The position numbers and the translations under genes were made by a program. Shown here in pieces: positions 26,084 through 35,814 of a DNA stretch of 64,000 nt (the first letter of the stretch is position 1; each line of letters begins with the position of its first letter). The notes under the pieces are model-generated. The model was not told where the DNA came from. It did not search any database and saw nothing but the letters and a program-made list of their open reading frames with translations. The DNA lies in contig UQHL01000009.1 in NCBI GenBank assembly GCA_900540805.1, forward strand, positions 1 through 64,000. Reading direction: 5' to 3'. Source of the stretch: an uncultured Eubacteriales bacterium (GTDB lineage Bacteria > Bacillota > Clostridia > Christensenellales > Borkfalkiaceae).

Positions 26084-28510
26084 TTATACCCGTTCCGTTT
26101 TGGAGTATATCGTATATCCGTCCGCCGAAGAGGTGTGCGGATAGTTCCCTTTGATATAGTTCGAAGCCTCGAGCCCTTCTTTAACGCAAATCGTCGCCGC
26201 GTTTTTGAATACGCCGAAATAGCTGTCGGCAGAAAGAAGTCCCTGCGCAATCGCGCCGCTGTCGATATATAAGGTCAGCACCGTACCGCTTGCGGGTAAG
26301 CTCTCCGCCGCGAGATTTACGACGTCCTTTCCCAATTTTACGGTCGTCGCCGCAGTGGGCGCGAATACGGCGGGAAGGGAAGTGATCCCGTCTCCGATCG
26401 TCAACGTTTCGAGATAACCGCAGAGGAAGAACATCCACGATCTACCGTCTCCGTCCGTTCCGAAGGTCACGTCGTGGCCGCGATCCTCGAATACTGCCGT
26501 ACGCAGCGCGGAAGCCCCCTGAAATACCGCTTGACCCATATTTGCCACGGCTGCGGGAATGGTAATTTCCTCCAGCGCCGTACAGCCGAAAAACGCAAAG
26601 CTATAAATAGCTTTCAGTGAATTAGGAAGTTCGATCGTCTTCAACGAAGTACATTCCTTAAAAGCCTCGGCGCCAATCGTCTCCACGCTTTCGCCCAGCG
26701 TCACCGTTTTAAGCGACTTGGCGCGAACGGCGAAGATATCGGGAATTGTTTTCAAACCGCTGCCGACGGTAATGCTTTCCACCGTCGAATCGGCAAAAGT
26801 CCAACAGCCGTAATCGTCGCGTCCCCAAACGATATCCTTGGTCCTGTCCGCAAAGACGACGGTTTTCAAGGCTGTGGTATTCTGCGCCATGGCGAGCCCT
26901 ATTTTTTCCACGCTTGCGGGAATAGAAATGGAGGTCACTGCCGCATGCCCCGCGAAAATCCTGTCAGCCAAAGCCGTCACGGGAATATTGCCCACCTTAG
27001 AGGGAACGTTCGCCACGGCCGCCGTTTCGAGGAAGCCTGCGGCCGTATAGGAAACGATTGCGCCGGACTCGACCGTCGGAAACAGAATAAAATTATCGAC
27101 ATCCATTTGGAATGCATTGGCCGCGACCGAAGTCAGCCGTTCGTATCCCGTCACCGTCGTCAAAGAAACGCAGTTACGGAAGGCCTCCGCATTGACCGAC
27201 GTCGTATCCTCGCCGAAAATCACCTCGCGCAGCGCCGCCGCGCCCGTGGCAAAGATGTTGGGAATTGTTTTTATACCCTTTCCGACGGTAATGCTTTCCA
27301 CCGAGGACCCCGCAAATGTCCATGCGCCGAAATCGTCCGTTTCCCAGGTAATCTCTTTCGTCCTGTCCTCGAATACGACCGTCTTAAGCGCCGTTGCGTT
27401 TTGGGCAAACGCAAGCCCGATGCGGGAAATGCTCGAGGGAATCGTGAGCGCGGTGACTGTTCCGTTTCCCGCAAACACATAATTGCCTGCAGCCGTGACG
27501 GGTACGCCGTCGAGCGCGGAAGGGAGCGTCACTTCGCCGCCCTTCCCCCCGTAGCCCGTAATTGCAAATTCGGAGATGGCATTATCCTCAAACGTTGGCT
27601 TGAAGGCAAATCCCGTATCCGCGGTCGTTACGGAAAGCAGACTGTTACAGCCGTAAAAAGCGGCGGCGGAAAACGGAAGCCCCGCAGGGAAAGATATATT
27701 TTCGATCGCGGTGTTTCCCCGAAAACAGCTTTCGTCCAAAGCCATTACGGGAATATCGTCAAGCGAAGCGGGAATCACGACGGACGTCTCCGAACCAGTG
27801 TAGCCCGTCAGTTTATATTCCGTCACCTCTCCGTCCCGCACGACAGGCAGATACTTAAATCCGTTGACGACGGGATAAATATTTACCGTCAGGCTCCCCG
27901 CCTCCAACGTATAGTTTCCAGCGTCCTTGCCGCCGAGCACCGCGGCGATCCCGGCATTTTTTCCGATTCCATAGGCCGCGCTTTCCGCCGTGAGCGAAAG
28001 ATTTTCCAAACTCACTTCGTCGTCTCCGACGATCCCCTCGAGCGCTGCAACGCCCGTATAAGCGATTTCCGCGGTGCCGTCGTAATATTTATCGACGGCG
28101 GTAATTCCGCTTAAAGAAACCGCCTTCGGCGCGATCGTCATCGTCTTTTTTACCGTTTCCGCACGGTACCCCTCCGTCTCGAGACTGACTTCGACGGTAT
28201 AAGGCCCCGCCTTCACGCAGGAAGTCACCTCTTCTTCGCCCGAGAAATATTTGATCGTGGGCGTACCCGCCGCCGCGGGCGCCACCTTCACGCCGACCTG
28301 CTTGGCCGTACCGTCATAGACGTGCGACAGCTCGGTGACGAGAATCGTCGCCTCCTGTTGCTCGGAGCCGCCGCCCGTCTCCGACGAGACGGAGTCCGTA
28401 ACGCCGCCTGAGCCGCCCGAATCCGCGCCGCCCGCACATCCGCAGACGAGCGCCACGGACGCCGCCAAGGACGCCAGCAAAAGCAATACTTTTCTTGTTT
28501 TGTTATTCAT
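26084..28510 (-). CDS. Lipoprotein with MBG/YDG-like domains and BspA-type leucine-rich repeats
   Basis: 808 residues from ATG 28510 (GGAGG upstream). The lipoprotein signal ends LVCGC (Cys25). Two MBG/YDG-like Ig-fold domains follow (about 45-215; hallmarks HVYDGTAKQV and KYYDGTAEI). The rest is BspA-type leucine-rich repeats (LRR_5) with phrases such as ALTIPSSISRIGLAFAQN and CTSLKTIELPNSLKAI. A long unit is repeated, including ALKTVVFEDRTKEI and ALKTVVFADRTKDI. Such proteins are extracellular binding scaffolds. In this operon it probably tethers the cell to its glycan substrate. Confidence 0.8.
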   Translation of the reverse strand: MNNKTRKVLLLLASLAASVALVCGCAGGADSGGSGGVTDSVSSETGGGSEQQEATILVTELSHVYDGTAKQVGVKVAPAAAGTPTIKYFSGEEEVTSCVKAGPYTVEVSLETEGYRAETVKKTMTIAPKAVSLSGITAVDKYYDGTAEIAYTGVAALEGIVGDDEVSLENLSLTAESAAYGIGKNAGIAAVLGGKDAGNYTLEAGSLTVNIYPVVNGFKYLPVVRDGEVTEYKLTGYTGSETSVVIPASLDDIPVMALDESCFRGNTAIENISFPAGLPFSAAAFYGCNSLLSVTTADTGFAFKPTFEDNAISEFAITGYGGKGGEVTLPSALDGVPVTAAGNYVFAGNGTVTALTIPSSISRIGLAFAQNATALKTVVFEDRTKEITWETDDFGAWTFAGSSVESITVGKGIKTIPNIFATGAAALREVIFGEDTTSVNAEAFRNCVSLTTVTGYERLTSVAANAFQMDVDNFILFPTVESGAIVSYTAAGFLETAAVANVPSKVGNIPVTALADRIFAGHAAVTSISIPASVEKIGLAMAQNTTALKTVVFADRTKDIVWGRDDYGCWTFADSTVESITVGSGLKTIPDIFAVRAKSLKTVTLGESVETIGAEAFKECTSLKTIELPNSLKAIYSFAFFGCTALEEITIPAAVANMGQAVFQGASALRTAVFEDRGHDVTFGTDGDGRSWMFFLCGYLETLTIGDGITSLPAVFAPTAATTVKLGKDVVNLAAESLPASGTVLTLYIDSGAIAQGLLSADSYFGVFKNAATICVKEGLEASNYIKGNYPHTSSADGYTIYSKTERV

Positions 28511-28528
28511 CGAATTTTCCTCCAACCC

Positions 28529-30466
28529 TTAAAAATTTTCTTTATTTTTGCATTTTTTCAGTGCGATTACCGCGGCAAGCAACGCCGCGGAAGCGCCTAT
28601 TCCCGCAGCCGTGCCCGAGAGAGCCGAATTACATCCCTTTTCTGCGGGCGGCTCCTTGAGCGTCACCGTGAAACGACATTCTCCGCCCGAAGCCGCGACG
28701 ATAAATTCGTTCTTTTCCGCCGAAAGTCCCTTCAGATAACTCTCGCGGAGAATTAGTTTCCCGCCGTCCCCGGAAAGTGCATATTCGTCGGCATTCAAAC
28801 GGATTCCGTCGTTTTTCACCGAAAGGAGCGTTCCTCCTTTCAGATCGATATCGATCTCCAGATCTCCACTTTTGAAATAATCGTATTCCGTTTTTCCCGT
28901 CGAGGGCATTCCGCTTTCCCCCGAAACCTCGAAGGACACGCGCGCGTCTCCGCCTTCCGTTTCGAGATACAGTTCGTAAATCCCATCGTAGGCGTACTCG
29001 TGAAACAATTTATAATCGATGTCGAAGAAGCCCGCATTTTGCTTATAGAAGGAGGGCGAAATCTTGACGATGCTGTCTCCGAAAACGAGCGAGAGCGTGG
29101 TTTCCACGTCCCCGAGATTGGTATTGAGCCGAAGATTTTCTCGTTTCCCGCGGTCGATCTTTTCCGTACTCACATAATAGACCGCAGGCGCGGCGCGTTC
29201 CGCTTTTTTGATCGAGAAATTGTCGAGACAGAGCGTATCGTTCCCCTCCGCGGTGTCGAACACGAGCGTGAGACAATCGAGAAACTCCGCTTCGTCCGCG
29301 GACACGAAAAACGTATATTCGATGTGTTTATAGCCCTCGAGTACCGCCGAATCGGGCAGCGTATCGTAATATTCCTTTCCGTAGGCGAAAAAGTTGGAAA
29401 ACCTTTCCGCTTCCGTCTCCGAAAAATCGGAAAGTTCCAGCGTGAATTGCGGGGAAAGAAATTCCCCGCCGCCCTCGCGGCGGATATCCATCTCCACGGT
29501 ATAAAGCCCTTCCGACAGAAAAAGCTTCTGGCCGCCGAGTGTAAAATCGACCAATCCGCCTCCGTTTGCAGCGGGCGCGACGCCTTGCCCTTTTTTCAAA
29601 CGGAGCACCTTGTTGCCGTCGTCATCGACGAGGCGCGCAGGAGAATAGTCGGGAAGCGCGCTGCGTGCGCTGACGCCGTAGTTGTCGAGAGCGTTTTGGT
29701 TGTCCTTCGAAGGGCAGGCCCACGCGGAGAGATCAAAAGCTTCAAAGCTGCCGTCGTAGAGTACGCTTTGGCCGCAGAAGCGGACGGAAAAATTATCGAG
29801 GTAGGCGCATGTTTTTCCGAAGGCGTTGAAAAACCAGAAGGTGACGGCGTCTGCCGCCGCGGCTTCCTCCTTTGTCAGATCGATCTCGTAAGATACCCGC
29901 CGATACCCCGAAAGTTCGCTTTCGGGAAAATCGGACAAATTATCCACGCTGTTTGCCTGCGGCTCGGATATGGCCGTCTTATCGGCCGAGATAAAGTAGA
30001 ACCCGCTTTTTCCGCCCACTTGAAAATACAACTTTTTATCCAGCGGAATGACGGAACCGTCCTCCCAGCCGTAGGGGTAAAAGTCAAAAGAGATCTCCAA
30101 CCTTCCGCCCTTGGTCGATATGGCGGTAAGCGGGCGGCTGAACAGGGTGAAAAAGGTGTTGAAGCCCGTGCCCGCAGAACCTCCCGCGGGCGCAAATCCC
30201 ATCTTCAGCGCGCGGTTGCTTCCGTGGAGCACGTCCGAGGAAATAAAACAACGGCTGTCATTCGGCGCGATCTCCGAGCCCGCCAGCGAGGTAAACGTAT
30301 TGTAATTTCTTTGCGTCAGCTCGTAATCCTGTTGAAAGAAGGAATCGAATTCCCCTTTTCGGTAAATAAAGTCCGTCGGCGCGGCCGCGGCGGCCGTTCT
30401 CGGCAGAGCGATCCCCGCACTCAATACGGCGGCGGCAAGAAGCGCGCCCGACAAAAAACGTTTCAT
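28529..30466 (-). CDS. Surface protein with carbohydrate-binding-like modules and C-terminal membrane anchor
   Basis: 645 residues from ATG 30466 (GGGGGAAAG upstream); a longer in-frame extension lacks a signal and was rejected. A signal peptide ends in an Ala run. Two beta-rich modules are visible, about residues 30-225 and 230-435. They share a closing phrase, TFWFFNAFGKTCAYLDNFS versus LVFDTAEGNDTLCLDNFS, typical of CBM4/9-like jelly rolls. Two shorter strand-rich segments follow. The end is a transmembrane helix and KKCKNKENF, with no sortase motif. Likely a membrane-held glycan-binding protein. Family assignment is by pattern only. Confidence 0.6.
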   Translation of the reverse strand: MKRFLSGALLAAAVLSAGIALPRTAAAAAPTDFIYRKGEFDSFFQQDYELTQRNYNTFTSLAGSEIAPNDSRCFISSDVLHGSNRALKMGFAPAGGSAGTGFNTFFTLFSRPLTAISTKGGRLEISFDFYPYGWEDGSVIPLDKKLYFQVGGKSGFYFISADKTAISEPQANSVDNLSDFPESELSGYRRVSYEIDLTKEEAAAADAVTFWFFNAFGKTCAYLDNFSVRFCGQSVLYDGSFEAFDLSAWACPSKDNQNALDNYGVSARSALPDYSPARLVDDDGNKVLRLKKGQGVAPAANGGGLVDFTLGGQKLFLSEGLYTVEMDIRREGGGEFLSPQFTLELSDFSETEAERFSNFFAYGKEYYDTLPDSAVLEGYKHIEYTFFVSADEAEFLDCLTLVFDTAEGNDTLCLDNFSIKKAERAAPAVYYVSTEKIDRGKRENLRLNTNLGDVETTLSLVFGDSIVKISPSFYKQNAGFFDIDYKLFHEYAYDGIYELYLETEGGDARVSFEVSGESGMPSTGKTEYDYFKSGDLEIDIDLKGGTLLSVKNDGIRLNADEYALSGDGGKLILRESYLKGLSAEKNEFIVAASGGECRFTVTLKEPPAEKGCNSALSGTAAGIGASAALLAAVIALKKCKNKENF

Positions 30467-30483
30467 AGCTTTCCCCCTTTCCG

Positions 30484-31560
30484 TCAGACAACCTCGAAAT
30501 CGTCGGCGGTATAATTCTGTTTTTGTTCGTTGGCGGGCAAATCCTGATACCAATAGGCCACCGTCGCCACATCGTCCTGAAGGGGCAGATAACGGGCGCC
30601 GCTCCTCCAGCCCAGCATCTGAATCGTTACCTTGAGATCCTTTTCGAACGTAACTGGATCGACGAGATGCCAACGATACATGGAGAAACGCTGGTTGGCC
30701 TTATATAACCCGTCGGGCTTATAGATCGGCGCGAAGCCCTGATATGCCGTCGAATAGGCGCAGTACTGTCCGAGAGGCTGTTCAAAATTCCAGGCGCCGC
30801 CGAAATAGTCCTCGGTGCCCGTGCCGCAGATCGTAGGAAATTCCTTGTCGCCGTCGATAAAGAACTTAATCTCGCCTTCTCCCCACCATTGGTTGGAATT
30901 GACTTGCCTCGCCATATAGGTCCCCACATAATGTCCGCGCCCACGGATATTTTCCACAATCACATAATCGTCTTTATAGCGGACGGGATTGGTACGGTTC
31001 CACTGCGCATGGAAATAGGCGCTGTCTTTGTCGAGCTTCGTCCTGACGAAGTCGATCTGATAATAGAGATAGACGTTTTCGGGAGAAAGATTTTCCGCGA
31101 CGATTTTCGCGCGTCGGCGAAAGGGCATTTCAAAATAACTGTTGAAGCCGCCCCGCGGATTAACCGTGACCGCCAGCGAATCGACGAGCGTCGGCTCGCA
31201 CCAGCCGTTGCAGAAAAAGTCTCCTATCGGCGTATAAACCGCAGGCTTTTCCTCACCCTCCCAATAAATCTTGAATATCACGCTCCGCCAGAATCGCGAA
31301 TCCAACGTGAGCCAAATGTGTTTAACAATCCCTTCGCCCTCTATTTCGGCCATTGTAAATTCGCTGTGCGGGGCAAGAATCACGCTGGGGGAAATTTTCC
31401 AGCCCCTCCCCAGCTCGCGGGCGGGAAATTCTCCCGTGCCCGTCTCCGCCGCGCCGCCCAGCCCCTTTTCCCCCGTGAAGTTTTCGGGGGAGACCGAATA
31501 GGTCTTCGCGTCGCTCAATACCGTTAGCCTGCTTAAATTGCTGCCTTGTCCGTTATACAT
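30484..31560 (-). CDS. GH172 (DUF2961) family enzyme, cytosolic furanosidase
   Basis: 358 residues, full length for DUF2961/GH172. The family core WWGEGEIKFFIDGD (225-238) and GTGTEDYFGGAW (246-257) is present, with candidate catalytic acids Glu228 or Glu230 and Glu250. Known GH172 members act on alpha-D-fructofuranosides (including difructose anhydride I synthase) or alpha-D-arabinofuranosides. No signal peptide is present, so the substrate must be imported. The gene lies between a DUF6259 lipoprotein gene and surface genes, in the same operon as ribokinase-like and arabinose-5-phosphate isomerase genes, which favours D-arabinofuranose as product. Fructose release is the main alternative. 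Confidence 0.85.
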   Translation of the reverse strand: MYNGQGSNLSRLTVLSDAKTYSVSPENFTGEKGLGGAAETGTGEFPARELGRGWKISPSVILAPHSEFTMAEIEGEGIVKHIWLTLDSRFWRSVIFKIYWEGEEKPAVYTPIGDFFCNGWCEPTLVDSLAVTVNPRGGFNSYFEMPFRRRAKIVAENLSPENVYLYYQIDFVRTKLDKDSAYFHAQWNRTNPVRYKDDYVIVENIRGRGHYVGTYMARQVNSNQWWGEGEIKFFIDGDKEFPTICGTGTEDYFGGAWNFEQPLGQYCAYSTAYQGFAPIYKPDGLYKANQRFSMYRWHLVDPVTFEKDLKVTIQMLGWRSGARYLPLQDDVATVAYWYQDLPANEQKQNYTADDFEVV

Positions 31561-31580
31561 ACCTTTTTACCTGCTCCGAT

Positions 31581-33935
31581 TTATTCCAATGTGATTTTAT
31601 AGGCGCCGATCGCGTGGGACTTTATCGAAACGGAGAACGTGTTTTCTCCGCCGAGCGCAATCTCCTCGCCCGTCAACAGATCGACGATTTTTGCCGCCTT
31701 TTTGCCTTCGAGGCCCAGACGGGAAGGGTCGATAATTACTTTTATGCCCGAAAGCTCCTCCCTGCCGTCGTTGTAGATCTGAAGCCCTATGCTCCCGTCC
31801 GAGCCTGCGATCAGGCTGGCTACGATATCTTCGCTGCCGACGCGCAGTCCCCGTGCGTCCATATACCTGCCCTGAAAATAAATGGACTTTGCAGAATTGT
31901 AAATCCCGACGATTTTCGTGATCGAATCCTGATAGTTGGACGCAAGCAGGGGTTCGCCCAGGACAAACGCCCGCGCAAATTCGTTGGGGCTTCCCAGCGT
32001 GGTGCCCGCGCCTTCGAGGCCGAGCATGAGGGAGGGCATCGTATATCTCGTAATTTCGGGCCGCCAGGCGATCTTGTCGTTCATCATGGTCGTATCGTTG
32101 GAACCGAGTTTTCTCGCCCACATCATACCGCAGCAATCGATGTAGCGGATATAGGCGTCGCACACGCCTTCGCAGACAAAAATACAGTTTCCGTCAGACG
32201 CTTCCTCCATGACGGCGACGCATTCCGCAAGGAGCTTTCCGTAGCCCTCCGAATACGCTGTGGCGGGATTTTTCGCGCCGTGGGAGGAATCATAATCGAG
32301 ATAAGCGGGCATTTCCATCAATTGATCAAACCATATCCCGTTGACGCCTTTTTCCGCAAGGCGTTTTACGGCCGAAAAGATTGCGTCCTGGAAATCCTTG
32401 CTCGCGGGAGACATGGCATAGGCGCTCAAACCGCCCGCATACGATTCGTAATACATATATTTTTCATAGTCGGCTGCGGGAGTTTTACCGTACTCAAACC
32501 CCGCTTTTTTTATCGCGCCCGCATACATTTTATCGAGGGAGGGCGTGACGGCGCTGGCTTCGGAAGCAAATCTGCTTTCCTCGTCGGCGAGGTGTGCGTT
32601 GAGATAGCAAATGATCGCGTCGCCGTTGTTATGCAGCGAGGAAACCATGCCCGTAAAACTGCTTTTCCCGCCCTGAATCCCCGAAAATTCGTAATCGGGA
32701 TAGTTGTGGTCAAAGCCGCCTTCATTCCATCCGATCGCGCAAAGTGTATCGATGCCATACGAGTCCGCCTGCGCAATCCAATCCACGTAATTGCTTACTG
32801 CCGTGGGACTGCTTTCATACGTGGCAAAAACGCTTCCCGTATTGCCCTGCGCCGTGAGATTCGCCATACCCGTCCATTCCTTCGTCAACGAATTTTTTTC
32901 CTTCGTCATCCCCGAAGAAATGAGGAATTCGCGGTATCTGTCCGCGCCCTCATACCAGTTCCCCTCACCGCCCGTACCGATACGGTAAGTGGAAAGCTTC
33001 GCTTCGTCCCCTTTTTTCACATAGGGAAACTGCGTGCAGGACATGCTGATCTGATTTCCCACCTCGCTGTCGGAATCATAGTCCTTGTTCCCCGTGAATT
33101 TACCGAAATTGAATTCCTTATAAACGCCCTCGCTGTCGAGTACCGAATAGTCGAACGAGGCGTTGCCGTTGTAAAGCTGTAAAAGCTGCATCGACATAGG
33201 CGAGGGATACGCGGCCGTCATCTTCGTGCCGACGCCCAGCCCCTCGTTGATACGGGAAATCACGCCGTCGTAAAGTTTTCCTTCTTTATACGGATAAAAG
33301 AGCGACCAGGCCTCGCTTCCCGTTTCGTCCTTTAAGCCCGACATCTGCGCACCTGTGAAATTGACCACCACGCAGTCGGAAGAAGCGCCGTTTTCGATCT
33401 CGTAATCGGAAGTAAAATACATGCTCTTTCTCTCTAAAGAAAGGGTATTGACGACGCGGATGCCCGATACCTCCGCAGCATTATGGGTGTAGGACAACTC
33501 GTAGGTAAGCTCGATGCGGCTTTCCTGTCCGTCCTTGACCAGCTCCACCTCGGGCGAAAAATGCTTGCTTTGCAGAATAACGGCGCTTCCCGACGCATGA
33601 TTGGCCTTGAACACGTCGTTCGTCGTCGGGTCGATCGAGAGAGAAAAATTCGCACCGCCGTGGATAAGCTCGACATTTTTCCCCATATAGAGGACGCTTT
33701 CGATATTGCCGTTAGACTTCGCCACCGTCAGGGAAACGTTGCCGTTTTCCATCGTCAGCCTGCCGTCCTTTTCCGTCAAGGTCACCGCGCGATCGACGAT
33801 ATCGACGCCCGCATTCCCCGATCCGCCGCCCGAGGAATCGTTTTCCTGCCCCCCGCAGGAAGCGGAAACGGCGAGAAAGGCCGCCGTTGTCAGAAGCAAA
33901 GCCCCCATACGCATAAAGTTTCGTTGTTTGTTCAT
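31581..33935 (-). CDS. DUF6259 glycoside-hydrolase-like lipoprotein
   Basis: 784 residues; ATG 33935 has GGGAGG upstream. The signal ends SASC (Cys27), followed by a Gly/Ser linker. An N-terminal beta-sandwich (about 50-340) leads into a TIM-barrel-like region with the DUF6259 phrase EGNWYEGADRYREFLISS. Barrel-strand signatures are DTLCAIGWNEGG, GVNGIWFDQLMEMP (candidate catalytic Asp) and CIFVCEGVCDAY (candidate Glu), then a small C-terminal beta domain. The layout resembles GH31/GH36-type enzymes. As a lipoprotein it would act first on extracellular polysaccharide. No substrate is established for the family as far as I know. A cytosolic relative is encoded in locus C. Confidence 0.7.
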   Translation of the reverse strand: MNKQRNFMRMGALLLTTAAFLAVSASCGGQENDSSGGGSGNAGVDIVDRAVTLTEKDGRLTMENGNVSLTVAKSNGNIESVLYMGKNVELIHGGANFSLSIDPTTNDVFKANHASGSAVILQSKHFSPEVELVKDGQESRIELTYELSYTHNAAEVSGIRVVNTLSLERKSMYFTSDYEIENGASSDCVVVNFTGAQMSGLKDETGSEAWSLFYPYKEGKLYDGVISRINEGLGVGTKMTAAYPSPMSMQLLQLYNGNASFDYSVLDSEGVYKEFNFGKFTGNKDYDSDSEVGNQISMSCTQFPYVKKGDEAKLSTYRIGTGGEGNWYEGADRYREFLISSGMTKEKNSLTKEWTGMANLTAQGNTGSVFATYESSPTAVSNYVDWIAQADSYGIDTLCAIGWNEGGFDHNYPDYEFSGIQGGKSSFTGMVSSLHNNGDAIICYLNAHLADEESRFASEASAVTPSLDKMYAGAIKKAGFEYGKTPAADYEKYMYYESYAGGLSAYAMSPASKDFQDAIFSAVKRLAEKGVNGIWFDQLMEMPAYLDYDSSHGAKNPATAYSEGYGKLLAECVAVMEEASDGNCIFVCEGVCDAYIRYIDCCGMMWARKLGSNDTTMMNDKIAWRPEITRYTMPSLMLGLEGAGTTLGSPNEFARAFVLGEPLLASNYQDSITKIVGIYNSAKSIYFQGRYMDARGLRVGSEDIVASLIAGSDGSIGLQIYNDGREELSGIKVIIDPSRLGLEGKKAAKIVDLLTGEEIALGGENTFSVSIKSHAIGAYKITLE

Positions 33936-33952
33936 GAGAATCCTCCCGTTTT

Positions 33953-34831
33953 TTACTCTTTTATCGAACCGATCGTCACGCCGTCCTCAAAATACTTCTG
34001 CAGGAAGGGATAGACGAGCGCGATCGGCAGTATCATGATGACCGTGAACGCCATGATCTTTGCCGAATCGGCAATAGCGTCCCCCGCCGACCCCGCGCTG
34101 GAATTTTTCACCAATTCCTGAAGCAGTGTGGAAAGCGGCTTCATTTTGGCGTTTGTCACATAGTAAAAGCCTGCAAACCAATCGTTCCAATGGAATACGG
34201 CGGTGTACATCGCCACCACCACGAGCGCGGCTTTCGCCAAAGGCATATAAATGCGGAAAAAGATATACAGATCCCCCGCGCCGTCCAGCTTCGCCGCTTC
34301 CTCGATCGTCGAGGGAATACCCTCGAAATTGGTACGGATAATGATCATATTGAAGAAGCTATATACCGCGGGCAGGATATACACCCAATAGTTGTCCATG
34401 AGGTTAAGCCCCTGGAGCACCACCACGTAAGGGATCATTCCGCCGTTAAATATGGTGGTAAGGAAAAAAAACTTGATAAAAAAGCTTCTGCCTTTCAGCT
34501 TTTTATCGCACAGGCCGTAAGCCAGCATGGAGATGAGCAGGACGCTGACGAGAGTGCCCAGCACCGTTCGGGATACGCTGACGAAAAATGCAAGGGAGAT
34601 GTTCTTCATGGCGAACACTGCCGCATAATTATCCAGCGTGAGCTTTTTCGGCAACAATATCACCCCTTCCGTAAAAAAGGTATAGCTGTCTGTCAGAGAC
34701 GCGGAAAGAATATACACGAAAGGATAAAGCAGAACGATCCCCGACAGGAGCAGGACGATAAATATGACAAAGTCATAAGCGCGTATTTTTTTCTTTTTGG
34801 CCTTCGGCCGCATCGTTTCAGAATAATTCAT
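33953..34831 (-). CDS. ABC sugar transporter permease, LplC/YtcP type
   Basis: 292 residues with a basic N-terminus and six membrane helices. The EAA loop EEAAKLDGAGDLYIFFRIY followed by MPLAKA, and the C-terminal phrase FLQKYFEDGVTIGSIKE, are diagnostic of LplC/YtcP permeases for complex oligosaccharides. It starts nine bases after the LplB-like permease stop. Confidence 0.92.
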   Translation of the reverse strand: MNYSETMRPKAKKKKIRAYDFVIFIVLLLSGIVLLYPFVYILSASLTDSYTFFTEGVILLPKKLTLDNYAAVFAMKNISLAFFVSVSRTVLGTLVSVLLISMLAYGLCDKKLKGRSFFIKFFFLTTIFNGGMIPYVVVLQGLNLMDNYWVYILPAVYSFFNMIIIRTNFEGIPSTIEEAAKLDGAGDLYIFFRIYMPLAKAALVVVAMYTAVFHWNDWFAGFYYVTNAKMKPLSTLLQELVKNSSAGSAGDAIADSAKIMAFTVIMILPIALVYPFLQKYFEDGVTIGSIKE

Positions 34832-34840
34832 ACCGCCGCC

Positions 34841-35800
34841 TCACCAAAGGGAATTGTCCGAAAGCTTTCTGACGACGGCGTTTCCCGCCACCACCAGAAT
34901 GAGCGCGAACAGGCTTTGGAACAGCCCCGCCACCGTCGCAATCGCATATTTTCCGTTTTCCAGCCCAAGCTTGATGATAAACACGTCCAACACGTCGGAA
35001 TACTTCATATTGTTAGAAGATTGGAGAAGGTAAACCTGTTCGTATCCCGCGGAGGCGATGCTGCCCAGAGACATAATCAAAAGCAGACAGATCGTCGGCA
35101 GAATCCCGGGCAAGGTGACGTGGACAATCTGCTTGAGCCGCCCCGCGCCGTCGATAGACGCCGCCTCGTAGAGCTCGGGATTGATGACCTTGATCGCCGC
35201 GAAATATATGATGGAGTTCCACCCCACGCCCTTCCAGATATTCGTCAGGACCGTGAGCGGCAGAAACCATTCTTCCTTTAACAGATAATAGGTTACCTCG
35301 TCCCTGCCCGTAAGCAACTGAATCAACGAATAGAGCGGTCCGCCCTTGCCCGTCGGCGTAAGCAACGAGCTTAAAATCGCCACCACCGTCACCCACGAAA
35401 TGAGAAAGGGAAGATAGGAAATCACCTGCGTGACGCCGCGGAACCGCTTGAATACACATTCGTTGAGCAGAATGGCAAAAATGATCGGCGCGGGAAAACC
35501 CGTGATCAGCTTTAACAGACTGACCAAAACGGTGTTCCTGATCATCACGCCCAAAAGCGGATTATCGAAAAACATCGTAAAATTGTTGAAGAGCGGCTCG
35601 CTCCAAGGGCTTTTGAAAATACCGCCCGCGATCGAATAATCCTTAAAGACGATGACGAGGCCCGCCATGGGCAGATAGCAGAAAATGAAAAACCAGACAA
35701 ATGCGGGAAGAATAAAGAGATATTTTACTTTTTTCTCCCATACGTGCCGAAAAATTCTTTTATAAAGCGGTTTCGAAGCGCTTTTCACCGATTGCCGCAT
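34841..35800 (-). CDS. ABC sugar transporter permease, LplB/YteP type
   Basis: 319 residues with six membrane helices. The phrases LPAFVWFFIFCYLPMAGLVI, FKDY, YEAASIDGAGRLKQIVHV (EAA loop) and GYEQVYLLQS are typical of LplB/YteP permeases, which import oligosaccharides in Bacillota. GGAGGG lies just upstream of the ATG. It pairs with the LplC-like permease and the binding lipoprotein; no ATPase gene is nearby. Confidence 0.92.
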   Translation of the reverse strand: MRQSVKSASKPLYKRIFRHVWEKKVKYLFILPAFVWFFIFCYLPMAGLVIVFKDYSIAGGIFKSPWSEPLFNNFTMFFDNPLLGVMIRNTVLVSLLKLITGFPAPIIFAILLNECVFKRFRGVTQVISYLPFLISWVTVVAILSSLLTPTGKGGPLYSLIQLLTGRDEVTYYLLKEEWFLPLTVLTNIWKGVGWNSIIYFAAIKVINPELYEAASIDGAGRLKQIVHVTLPGILPTICLLLIMSLGSIASAGYEQVYLLQSSNNMKYSDVLDVFIIKLGLENGKYAIATVAGLFQSLFALILVVAGNAVVRKLSDNSLW

Positions 35801-35814
35801 TCCTTCCCTCCCGC

